A stretch of DNA of 64,000 bases from CAUPWF01 sp964369425 (GTDB lineage Bacteria > Bacillota > Clostridia > Lachnospirales > Lachnospiraceae): positions 22,910-86,909 of the forward strand of contig CAYJGW010000005.1 in the NCBI GenBank assembly GCA_964369425.1. Direction: 5' to 3'. The notes under the pieces are model-generated. The model was not told the DNA's origin, searched no databases, and saw nothing but the letters and a program-made list of their open reading frames with translations. This document shows, in pieces, positions 9,077-16,665 of this stretch (position 1 is its first letter; each line of letters opens with the position of its first letter). Made by a program: the position numbers and the translations under genes.

Positions 9077-9898
9077 CTACTTAATTCCCGATGTGGAAAC
9101 CCCTTCGATAAAATATCTTTGACAAATAAGGAATAATATTATCATTGGTATCGATAATAACATTGCCCCTGCCATTGTCTGATTTGGAAATGAAAAATAT
9201 TGGCTGTTTAGTGACGCCATCCCAACTGGCAATGTATACATCTCTCTCGATGTAATTAACAAGTTTGGCATCAAGAAGTTATTGAAACTTCCTGTAAATG
9301 ACATAATTGTAATTGTCGTTAGTGCTGGTTTTGCAAGTGGTAAAGCAATTTTGAAAAAGATGCCAATTCTCTTCATTCCATCTAATGAAGCAGCTTCTTC
9401 TAAACTTATAGGAAACGCCATAAAAAACTGTCTCATCATGAAAATATTAAACGCATTAAACACAAATGGAATAATCAACCCTACATGTGTATTTACGAAT
9501 CCAAAATTGTTTAAAAGCATAAATTGTGGAATCATTGTAATCTGTCCTGGAATCATCATTACTCCTAATATGCACATAAAAAGTATATTTTTGCCTACAA
9601 ACTCTACTCTAGCAAGAGCATATCCTGCCATTGTACTGAAGATAACGCTGAGTGCTGTCACACTAAGTGCAACTACAATACTGTTAAAATACCAGGTTAA
9701 GATATCATTTTTTGTTATTAAATCTATGTACGACTCTAGGTTCAAGTTTGCAAAGTCTAAGGTTAATTTATACGACTCTGAGGCTGGTCTCAAAGAAGTG
9801 TAGATAGACCATAAAAATGGGAATAATGCGATACATGCATAACTAATTGTAATAATATAAAATAATACTTTTAATACTTTTGGTGTACTTTTTTCCAT
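9077..9898 (-). CDS. ABC sugar transporter permease (MalG type), locus 1
   Basis: This inner-membrane permease has six predicted helices and the EAASLDGMKRIGIFFKIALP cytoplasmic loop that docks to the ABC ATPase. I start it at ATG 9898 (MEKSTPKV): the stop of the partner permease overlaps this ATG by one base (TAATG) and GGAGAT lies just upstream. A longer frame from 9958 would read into the partner gene. It ends nine bases before the glycosidase-like gene. The family is carbohydrate uptake CUT1. Confidence 0.9.
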   Translation of the reverse strand: MEKSTPKVLKVLFYIITISYACIALFPFLWSIYTSLRPASESYKLTLDFANLNLESYIDLITKNDILTWYFNSIVVALSVTALSVIFSTMAGYALARVEFVGKNILFMCILGVMMIPGQITMIPQFMLLNNFGFVNTHVGLIIPFVFNAFNIFMMRQFFMAFPISLEEAASLDGMKRIGIFFKIALPLAKPALTTITIMSFTGSFNNFLMPNLLITSREMYTLPVGMASLNSQYFSFPNQTMAGAMLLSIPMIILFLICQRYFIEGVSTSGIK

Positions 9899-10809
9899 TA
9901 CTTTGATCTCCTTTCCATTTTCGCTGGTCGTATTTCGAAGAAATAACGCTGTAAACAAGTAAGTGTAAAAATAAATAAGAATAAAATAATTGCAACTGAT
10001 GATCCGTATCCTAATCTATTTTCTCCAAAGGCTTTGTTGTATAAGTAAAGTACCACTGTTGTTGTGGAACCAAGTGGTCCTCCTTGTCCTCCTGATATGA
10101 TAAAGGCTTGATCGAACATCTGAAGAGTTCCTATACTGCCTACTACTAGAACAAACATTGTCTTTTCTTTTAAAAGTGGTATTGTTACATACCAAAAGCT
10201 TTGGATTCCATTGGCACCATCAATTTTTGAAGCCTCGTATACCTCTCCTGGAATATCTTGTAAACCAGCTAAAAATACAAGCATCTGTGTACCAACCGTT
10301 GACCATATCGCCATTAGCATAGCAAGTGGAAGTGCAAGACTTGGATCTGTAAACCAACTGACAGGTGTAAACCCAAATATACTTAAAAATTGATTAGCGA
10401 TACCGTTTGTGTTAAATAAAAACATAAACATTGCCCCTACTGCTACTGCTGATGTAACCGCGGGTACGTAATATGCAACTCTAAAAAAAGTCTTTCCTCT
10501 AATATTTTGATTAGCTACAGTTGCTAAAAGCATAGCTATTACGGTCTGTACAGGCACTACAACAATCGTATAGCGAATAGTATTCCATACTGCTTGATGA
10601 AATGCTTCGTCTTTTAATACATCTATGTAATTCTCCAGCCCTATGAAAATCGCCTCTTGGGGCTTTAACAAATTGTAGTCTTGAAAGCTGAGAGAAAATG
10701 AATAGATAGCTGGTCCAATTACAAATATCAACATCAGTATCACTACTGGCGCTACTAAGATTAAACCTGCTATGTTTTCCTGTGCTTTTAATTTACTTTT
10801 CCCTTTCAT
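9898..10809 (-). CDS. ABC sugar transporter permease (MalF type), locus 1
   Basis: This 303-residue membrane protein of the CUT1 sugar-importer family has a cytoplasmic N-terminus, six hydrophobic helices and the docking loop EASKIDGANGIQSFWYVTIP. It overlaps the MalG-type gene by one base, which implies translational coupling. It follows the binding-protein gene after an 89-base spacer that contains a strong hairpin. Confidence 0.9.
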   Translation of the reverse strand: MKGKSKLKAQENIAGLILVAPVVILMLIFVIGPAIYSFSLSFQDYNLLKPQEAIFIGLENYIDVLKDEAFHQAVWNTIRYTIVVVPVQTVIAMLLATVANQNIRGKTFFRVAYYVPAVTSAVAVGAMFMFLFNTNGIANQFLSIFGFTPVSWFTDPSLALPLAMLMAIWSTVGTQMLVFLAGLQDIPGEVYEASKIDGANGIQSFWYVTIPLLKEKTMFVLVVGSIGTLQMFDQAFIISGGQGGPLGSTTTVVLYLYNKAFGENRLGYGSSVAIILFLFIFTLTCLQRYFFEIRPAKMERRSK

Positions 10810-10836
10810 CTTGAACCTCCTATAATTGTTAATCTT

Positions 10837-10868
10837 TAAAGGGTAAGGAGTAATCTCCTTACCCTTTA
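10837..10868 (-). terminator. Intercistronic hairpin between binding protein and permeases, locus 1
   Basis: The stem is a perfect 14 bp (TAAAGGGTAAGGAG / CTCCTTACCCTTTA) with loop TAAT, and no good T-run follows. It is probably a leaky terminator or a 3' stabiliser that gives more binding protein than permease. Confidence 0.6.
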
Positions 10869-10898
10869 GCTAACTATATACCTATATCCCACAAAATG

Positions 10899-12143
10899 TT
10901 AATAGTCTTCTAACGCTTTCTCAATGTTTTCCTGTGCTTCATCAAAGGCATCTTGTACTGAAGCATCTGGATCCAATAAAACTTTCTCCATTGCTTTTGC
11001 TGCTTCATCGACTACTGTTGCAGAGACAATACCGTATCTAAATTCACTTGCAACTGGTGTAACATCAACAAATACTTGACGCTCTGGATATTTTTCTACA
11101 TAAGTTTTCACTGCTGAAGTTCTAGATGGAATTGACCTTCCTGCATCAGCTACTACTAGTTGTTGTTCCGTAGATGTTAAGAACTTAATCAACTCTTTTG
11201 CTTCATCTGGGTACTCGGTATTTGTTGACATAGAATAAGCAACCGTAAATTGCATAGAAGCATCTGCTTCTGCTATTGGTACTGGTACAACTCCGTACTC
11301 AAGGTCTGGAGCTAACTCTGTTAATGAGTTCACCATCCAAGTTCCTTCTACTGTCATCGCAACCATTTCACTTGCAAATGCATCTCCATCCCAACCTACA
11401 CCAAGTTCTTGTGGTGTCTTCGCATAATTATTTTCCAACAAACTTAACCAAAATTCATATGCTTCGATATTCTTTTCGTTATTCAACGTTGGTACTCCAT
11501 CTTCCATCATTGTTCCTCCATTTGAATAGAAAAATGGTTGCACTCTTGGTAATTCATTTTGAAGAGATAGTCCTGTTACATTATCTTTAGTTAATGTTTT
11601 TGCTGCTTTTTCTAACTCTTCCCAAGTTGTAGGTGGTTCTAAACCTGCATCTTCAAACATTTGCTTATTGTAATATAAGGCTAAAGTCGAATAATCTTTT
11701 GGAACACCGTACAATGTTCCATCTTCACCTCTAAAAGCATCCAATAAAGCTGTATCAAAGTCTGCTATATCTTCTTCTATTAATACATCATCAATTGCAG
11801 CCAATTGGCCCGCATCTATAAATTGTGGTGTTTGAAAGATATCCATATAAAATACGTCTGGCTCATCTCCTGCAACCATTCTTGTCTTAAGAACTTCCCA
11901 AATGTCGCCTGCAATCGGTTCTACAACTACTTCAATATCTTCGTTTGCTTCCATAAAAGCCGCTACTTGTTGTTCTACGATCTCACCTTCAAACGGATCT
12001 GCATTCATTCCAAGGGTAATCGTCACTTTATCCGAACTACCTGACTCTCCACTTTCTGAACTATTATCGGAACTTCCACATCCTACTACTGATACCATCA
12101 TCACACCCACTAATAAAGTTGCAACCATTTTTTTCATTTTCAT
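10899..12143 (-). CDS. ABC sugar-binding lipoprotein, locus 1
   Basis: This 414-residue extracellular solute-binding protein (family 1, MalE-like) has a lipoprotein signal peptide with the lipobox VVGC near residues 19-22, followed by a Ser/Gly-rich linker and a two-lobed binding domain. It is the first gene of locus 1 and has a strong promoter and operator directly upstream. It would capture an oligosaccharide at the cell surface and pass it to the two permeases that follow. The downstream enzymes suggest a substrate with alpha-glucosyl and beta-fructosyl parts; this is inference. Confidence 0.9.
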   Translation of the reverse strand: MKMKKMVATLLVGVMMVSVVGCGSSDNSSESGESGSSDKVTITLGMNADPFEGEIVEQQVAAFMEANEDIEVVVEPIAGDIWEVLKTRMVAGDEPDVFYMDIFQTPQFIDAGQLAAIDDVLIEEDIADFDTALLDAFRGEDGTLYGVPKDYSTLALYYNKQMFEDAGLEPPTTWEELEKAAKTLTKDNVTGLSLQNELPRVQPFFYSNGGTMMEDGVPTLNNEKNIEAYEFWLSLLENNYAKTPQELGVGWDGDAFASEMVAMTVEGTWMVNSLTELAPDLEYGVVPVPIAEADASMQFTVAYSMSTNTEYPDEAKELIKFLTSTEQQLVVADAGRSIPSRTSAVKTYVEKYPERQVFVDVTPVASEFRYGIVSATVVDEAAKAMEKVLLDPDASVQDAFDEAQENIEKALEDY

Positions 12144-12160
12144 GTTCTTTCCTCCTATAT

Positions 12161-12216
12161 TGCCGAATCGTTTCGGTTCTTGTGATTATAATACTATTAA
12201 GATATAAAATAGTCAA
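12161..12216 (-). promoter_or_regulatory. Promoter and LacI operator O1 of locus 1
   Basis: On the minus strand TTGACT (12211-12216) and TATTAT (12188-12193) are 17 bp apart. Directly downstream is the operator AACCGAAACGATTCGGCAA (minus strand, about 12162-12180), whose arms CCGAA and TTCGG are perfectly symmetric. It lies between the start site and the binding-protein ATG at 12143. Confidence 0.7.
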
Positions 12217-12293
12217 TATATAATTTATTTTTCGCCCTATTGCACAATTTCTACTTCATATTCTATTGTATTTCACCTCTATATTTGTTACTT

Positions 12294-12313
12294 TTGCCGA
12301 ATCGTTTCGGTTT
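12294..12313 (-). promoter_or_regulatory. Second LacI operator O2 of locus 1
   Basis: TTGCCGAATCGTTTCGGTT is repeated exactly as in O1, about 133 bp upstream centre to centre. The pair would allow DNA looping by a LacI-type tetramer; the adjacent LacI gene at 12367 is the obvious candidate regulator. Confidence 0.7.
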
Positions 12314-12323
12314 AAATCATCTT

Positions 12324-12360
12324 AAAAGAGATGCTATTATTTTACAATAGCATCTCTTTT
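12324..12360 (-). terminator. Terminator of the locus 1 lacI-type gene
   Basis: A perfect 15-bp stem (AAAAGAGATGCTATT / AATAGCATCTCTTTT) with a 7-base loop lies just after the regulator stop and separates it from the binding-protein promoter. The A/T-rich ends give a T-run on either strand. Confidence 0.8.
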
Positions 12361-12366
12361 ATCCTC

Positions 12367-13359
12367 CTATACAGTTTCTCTCAACACCAGTTCACACCCT
12401 AATGTTACAATATGAGACTTCGTATCTCCTTCTGCAAATTCCCACAATAATTTTGCAGCCTCGTATCCTTTTGCAAAATCATCCTGACGTATTGTGCTTA
12501 AAGCTGGCTTTAAATGTTTTGAAAGAGGCAAGTCATCAAATCCTATAACCGCTACATCTTCTGGCACTTTTCTCTCCATATCTTCAAGAGCCTCTATACA
12601 TCCCATCGCCATATAGTCACTAGCACAGAAAAACCCGTCAATCTCTGGATGTTCTTCTAACGCACGTAACGTTTCGGTTCTTGCCTTACGTCTACTGAAT
12701 TCACCTTTATACGACTCATATGTCTGCAATTCTTTTTTTGCTAATGCAATCTTATACCCTGACTCTCTTTCAATGCTAACCGTAGCATGGGAAGTTCCAT
12801 TTATCATTGCAATATTTGATTTTCCAGACTTTATCATTGCCTCCACTGCTTGAGTAGCATAAAGCATATTATTAGTGACAACACAACCATTATTGCCTTC
12901 ATCTATCGGTATATCAATGAATACGCAACTAATATTGCTTTCAATTAACTCCGCCAATCTTTTATCATCATATTCAAATCCTGTCAAAATTGCTTTACTA
13001 ATTCCCTTATTTCTAAAATACTCAACGTAAGACGAAACATCATCTTGAATAATGTATACAGTCAATTCATACTGTTTCTCATTAACCAACTTATTCACTC
13101 CACATAATATCTTATAGATAGGATTATAATCTGAAACACTATCTTCATTCTCAAAACCTTTTACAACTACAGCCATCTCGTTTTTTACCTTCATGACCAA
13201 TTTCTGTGCCATAGTATTTTTTATATATCCCATATCATTTGCAATTTTCCGTATTCTCGCTTTCGTCTCTTCACTAACATCATCGTGATTATTCAATGCC
13301 CTTGATACTTGGGTAACTGACATATTCGCTTCTCGTGCTACGTCTTTTAGAGTAATCAT
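12367..13359 (-). CDS. LacI-family transcriptional regulator, locus 1
   Basis: This 330-residue protein has an N-terminal helix-turn-helix (ITLKDVAREANMSVTQVSRALNN, residues 2-24), a hinge and a periplasmic-binding-protein-like effector domain. It ends with a typical GFDDLPLSKHLKPALSTIRQD segment. It is encoded directly upstream of locus 1 and is separated from it by its own terminator. It is the likely repressor acting on the twin CCGAA-N4-TTCGG operators; the effector sugar is unknown. Confidence 0.88.
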   Translation of the reverse strand: MITLKDVAREANMSVTQVSRALNNHDDVSEETKARIRKIANDMGYIKNTMAQKLVMKVKNEMAVVVKGFENEDSVSDYNPIYKILCGVNKLVNEKQYELTVYIIQDDVSSYVEYFRNKGISKAILTGFEYDDKRLAELIESNISCVFIDIPIDEGNNGCVVTNNMLYATQAVEAMIKSGKSNIAMINGTSHATVSIERESGYKIALAKKELQTYESYKGEFSRRKARTETLRALEEHPEIDGFFCASDYMAMGCIEALEDMERKVPEDVAVIGFDDLPLSKHLKPALSTIRQDDFAKGYEAAKLLWEFAEGDTKSHIVTLGCELVLRETV

Positions 13360-13441
13360 TTAACTTCACCTCGTTGTTTTTTTATATGTAACAGTATAGC
13401 ATAAAATGATGCTTCGTATTACTCCTTTTTTCACTATCTTC

Positions 13442-13475
13442 TTGATATTTCTGTATTGTTTATGTATAATATTAT
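13442..13475 (+). promoter_or_regulatory. Promoter of the toxin-antitoxin pair
   Basis: TTGATA (13442-13447) and TATAAT (13465-13470) are 17 bp apart. The -10 box lies inside the palindrome ATAATATTAT (13466-13475), a likely site for autorepression by the antitoxin. Confidence 0.6.
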
Positions 13476-13502
13476 CATAATAAATCACAAGGAGGGATTC
13501 CC

Positions 13503-13763
13503 ATGACAATTAAACCTTCATCAGCTTTGCGTAACGATTACGATAACATGGTTCAACTTGCAAAAAAAGAACCTGTATATATCACAAGGAACGGAGAAGG
13601 GGAGATGGTATTTATCTCACAAGAATTATTCGAAGCACGAGAAGCTGAACTTACTCTTCTGGAAAAACTACTCACTGCTGAACGAGAAATGCTTGCAGGT
13701 TCTGCTACATGTACAGTAGATGAAATATCACATGAATTGGAGGACTTATATGATGAAATATAG
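13503..13763 (+). CDS. Phd/YefM-family antitoxin
   Basis: This 86-residue protein begins with the typical YefM/Phd DNA-binding fold (IKPSSALRNDYDNMVQLAKKEPVYITRNGEG) and ends in an acidic helical tail that should wrap the toxin. AAGGAGGG precedes the ATG. It overlaps the toxin gene downstream. It stands on the plus strand between two minus-strand sugar loci, so it looks like a small mobile insertion. It is clearly paralogous to the antitoxin at 37856 (shared TLRNDY/LAKK/ITxNGEG blocks). Confidence 0.85.
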   Translation: MTIKPSSALRNDYDNMVQLAKKEPVYITRNGEGEMVFISQELFEAREAELTLLEKLLTAEREMLAGSATCTVDEISHELEDLYDEI

Positions 13764-14061
13764 CGTTATTATTATGCACACAGCCCGCAACCAATTGAGA
13801 GATATTGCTACGATATACCGAGCAAAAGTAGGTGTAAAATCTGCAAAACGTATAACTGACAAGCTTTTAAAAAACATAAAATGTCTTGAACACTTCCCAA
13901 ATTTGGGTGTCGTTCCCAACAGTACAATGCTTGAAAAATTAGGATATCATATGTTAATAGTGGATGATTACTTATGCTTTTACAAGCTAGACAAAGATAT
14001 TGTCTACATCAACCAAATACTTCACAGCAGTGTAGACTACGTAAAGTTTTTACTCAAATAA
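13753..14061 (+). CDS. RelE/ParE-family toxin
   Basis: This protein of about 102 residues is of the RelE/ParE type (KYSVIIMHTARNQLRDIATIYRAK at the start, a YHMLIVDDYLCFYKL core and a C-terminal ILHSSVDYVKFLL strand). Such toxins cleave ribosome-bound mRNA or poison gyrase. I place the start at 13753, or 13750 in the same frame, because GGAGG at 13739-13743 sits 6-9 bases upstream. A longer frame from 13720 would start upstream of that site. It overlaps the antitoxin end, which implies coupled translation. Confidence 0.82.
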   Translation: MKYSVIIMHTARNQLRDIATIYRAKVGVKSAKRITDKLLKNIKCLEHFPNLGVVPNSTMLEKLGYHMLIVDDYLCFYKLDKDIVYINQILHSSVDYVKFLLK

Positions 14062-14120
14062 GTACAAATGCAAGAAAACTCCAATCCCATTCAGATTTGA
14101 AGTCTTCTTTCCTTAACCCT

Positions 14121-15074
14121 TTATGTTGTTGTTCCCTCAATCAATTCAACATTTAATATATACCTTTTTTCTGTCTTTACTTTCCTCACCACATCAATAA
14201 TCTTGTTTGCACTTAATTTCCCCAACTCATCCATCGGTTGTTTTATCGTTGTTAATATAAAGTCTTGTGGAAAATTTGGTTCAAATCCGTCATATCCTGC
14301 AATTTTTATATCTTCTGGCACCCTATAGCCGCACTGCTTTACTTTCCTAATACACTTAAATGCTAGAAAATCTGTGATTCCAAATATTCCATCTATATCG
14401 TTCAAGTTTGATTCTAATCTATGAAATAATTCTTCCTCTTCATTTGTATCTATAATCAGTGGGGTGTATCCAGCCTTTGTTGCATAATCTACAAAACCAA
14501 GCTTCCTCTTTAATACCTCTGAATCTACCTCTGGGAAATCGCCAATAAATGCAAGCTTTTTACATCCTTTTTCTATCAAATGTTCTGCAATCATCTCTCC
14601 CCCATGATAATTATCTGAAGAAATATATACAAGTTCGTTAGATAAATGACGATCTATCGTTACAATTGGTAGATTACCTTTTAAGTCTTGATCTATATCG
14701 CTATTAGTAATAAAGATAATCCCATCTATTCGATTTTCATTCAGCATATTAATGTACTCTAACTCTTTTGTTTTCTCAAAGCTTGAATTACACAACATTA
14801 GCTTGAATCCATTCTGATTCAACTCTTGTTCTATATAATAGGCCAATTTACAAAATAGTGGGTGGTCAATTGTTGGAAGTACCAATGCAATCGTATTGGT
14901 TAGGCTTGACACCAAGCTTTTTGCTGCTACATTAGGCACGTAATTAAGTTCAGCAATTGCGGATTCAACTTTAACTCGAGTTTCTGGAGAGACATACCCA
15001 GAACTATTAAACACTCTTGATACTGTTCCAACTCCTACACCTGCAAGTTTCGCCACTTCTGTTATTGAACTCAT
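14121..15074 (-). CDS. LacI-family transcriptional regulator, locus 2
   Basis: This protein of about 317 residues has the LacI helix-turn-helix (SSITEVAKLAGVGVGTVSRVFNSSG) and an effector-binding domain. ATG 15074 is chosen because GAGGAG lies 8 bases upstream; GTG 15083 and ATG 15080 are too close to that site. It is the last gene of locus 2, behind the GH63-like gene, and probably represses that locus through the paired TGGAAACCTTTCCA sites upstream of the binding protein at 22106. Confidence 0.87.
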   Translation of the reverse strand: MSSITEVAKLAGVGVGTVSRVFNSSGYVSPETRVKVESAIAELNYVPNVAAKSLVSSLTNTIALVLPTIDHPLFCKLAYYIEQELNQNGFKLMLCNSSFEKTKELEYINMLNENRIDGIIFITNSDIDQDLKGNLPIVTIDRHLSNELVYISSDNYHGGEMIAEHLIEKGCKKLAFIGDFPEVDSEVLKRKLGFVDYATKAGYTPLIIDTNEEEELFHRLESNLNDIDGIFGITDFLAFKCIRKVKQCGYRVPEDIKIAGYDGFEPNFPQDFILTTIKQPMDELGKLSANKIIDVVRKVKTEKRYILNVELIEGTTT

Positions 15075-15132
15075 CTTCATCACTCCTCGTCATTTCTTTT
15101 CATTTAATCTTAACACACCACCACTTAATGTG

Positions 15133-16647
15133 CTATATAATCTTTTCCTTACCATCCCAACTTATCACTAATCTAGGTTTGTTTTCACCTAAATAAGTAA
15201 TGAGAGGTTCTTCATTTTTGCTTTTTCTTTTATTACACTTCAATGATGCAAAATTGTATTTACCAAAAGGTAAGTGTTCAATACCATGTTCCTCTAGTAG
15301 GTTCACATTCCAAATCAATTGTTCTGCCTCATAATCAAAGCGGATTCCTAATACATATTCTATAAAGATGGAAATTGGAGAAAGCCCCGTCCATCCTACA
15401 AAATTTGGTTTAGATGGCTCTCCTCTTTTTGCTTCATTTGGACGATAGTTTTCCCACAAAGTCCCTGTTTCTTTAAATACTCTCACTACATGTTCTAAAT
15501 GTTTACTCCCAATTTCAAAACATAAGTTATCGTATCCATTTTTCTCAAGACCTTTTAGAACCATATAGTTCATAGGTGCCCAAACTCCACCTCTCCAATA
15601 GTTTCCTGTTTCATCAAAGTGTGAATTGCTCTTTGGCATTGTAGGAATGGGATTTGCTGTCATAAATTCCTCTTCATCCCTTAACTGTTCTACTAACTTC
15701 TCTTTTCTATTCTCTGGCATAATATCTGCAATCAAAGCCCAATATGCTCCTATGCTTTTATTTTTATCTAGTTTTCCGTCTCTATCTGCATCATAGTAAA
15801 AGCTAGACTCTTCATCCCATAGTTGTGCGTTAATTAGTTCTGTTAAGTCATTTAGTTCTTTCTCGATATCTTTGATGTCAATTACTCCCCCTAGTATCTT
15901 GTGCATTTTGATGAGTTCTTTACAAGATAACACCTGTTGAATGCATACATCCACCCATGTACGGTAATCATGATAGGAGTAGTCATATACTTCTTTACTG
16001 ACGCGCATCTGATTGTCCATTCCGCAAGCCCAACCACATGACCAGTAACTTCCATCCTTCCAAGTGCGATGCATTCTAAGCCACCGATGATATGCAAGGA
16101 TTACTGGGAATACTTGTTCCAACCTCTCCTTATTACGAAATTGACTATAATAAATCATCTCTACCCAAGCAAATAAATTGCCTCCAGTACTAACTGGATC
16201 GAATCTATGATACCTGCACTGCCCTGATTCTTTGTGTAGTTCGCGTCCTATAAATCCATCCAATTCTTGTACATAGTAAAAATTGTTTAATGTATTTTGA
16301 AAGGAAAAGACATGGTCTGCATACCTTCCAAATAGTGTCATAAATGCACTGTCCCATAAGAAGATATAATCATTGAATGCTGTGTCAATATAATTACTTA
16401 CAAATCCTTCCCCACACTTTTTCAAGTTACCAAACGCAATTTCCCAGGATTTATTATAAGTTTCTATAACACTTTCATGCCCTTCCCAAAATGGTTTTGG
16501 TAAATCAGCTTTAACATCTTCATATAAGGGAAGTTCTTTCTTTTCTTTCTCCATCATTTTAAATGAATTTTTTAAATTACTCGGAATATACACATCTAGT
16601 AGCGGATTTTTATAAAGATTTTCTTTTATAATCGAATCATTTTTCAT
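15133..16647 (-). CDS. GH63/trehalase-like (alpha/alpha)6-barrel glycosidase
   Basis: This 504-residue cytoplasmic protein has six-hairpin glycosidase features: FLWDSAFMTLFGRYAD near 95-110, the GNYWRGGVWAPMNYMVLKGL segment near 348-367, and FVGWTGLSPISIFIEYVLG near 420. These recall GH63 and GH37 (trehalase, mannosylglycerate hydrolase and related) enzymes. It follows the GH3 gene by 18 bases, so it probably processes the same imported glycoside. Substrate unknown; an alpha-linked sugar is typical of GH63. Confidence 0.7.
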   Translation of the reverse strand: MKNDSIIKENLYKNPLLDVYIPSNLKNSFKMMEKEKKELPLYEDVKADLPKPFWEGHESVIETYNKSWEIAFGNLKKCGEGFVSNYIDTAFNDYIFLWDSAFMTLFGRYADHVFSFQNTLNNFYYVQELDGFIGRELHKESGQCRYHRFDPVSTGGNLFAWVEMIYYSQFRNKERLEQVFPVILAYHRWLRMHRTWKDGSYWSCGWACGMDNQMRVSKEVYDYSYHDYRTWVDVCIQQVLSCKELIKMHKILGGVIDIKDIEKELNDLTELINAQLWDEESSFYYDADRDGKLDKNKSIGAYWALIADIMPENRKEKLVEQLRDEEEFMTANPIPTMPKSNSHFDETGNYWRGGVWAPMNYMVLKGLEKNGYDNLCFEIGSKHLEHVVRVFKETGTLWENYRPNEAKRGEPSKPNFVGWTGLSPISIFIEYVLGIRFDYEAEQLIWNVNLLEEHGIEHLPFGKYNFASLKCNKRKSKNEEPLITYLGENKPRLVISWDGKEKII

Positions 16648-16665
16648 ACTTCTCTTCTCCCTGGC

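Noticed and set aside
9282..9803. Plus-strand open frame of 173 codons
   Set aside because: It is the antisense shadow of the MalG-type permease gene, with no ribosome binding site or recognisable product.
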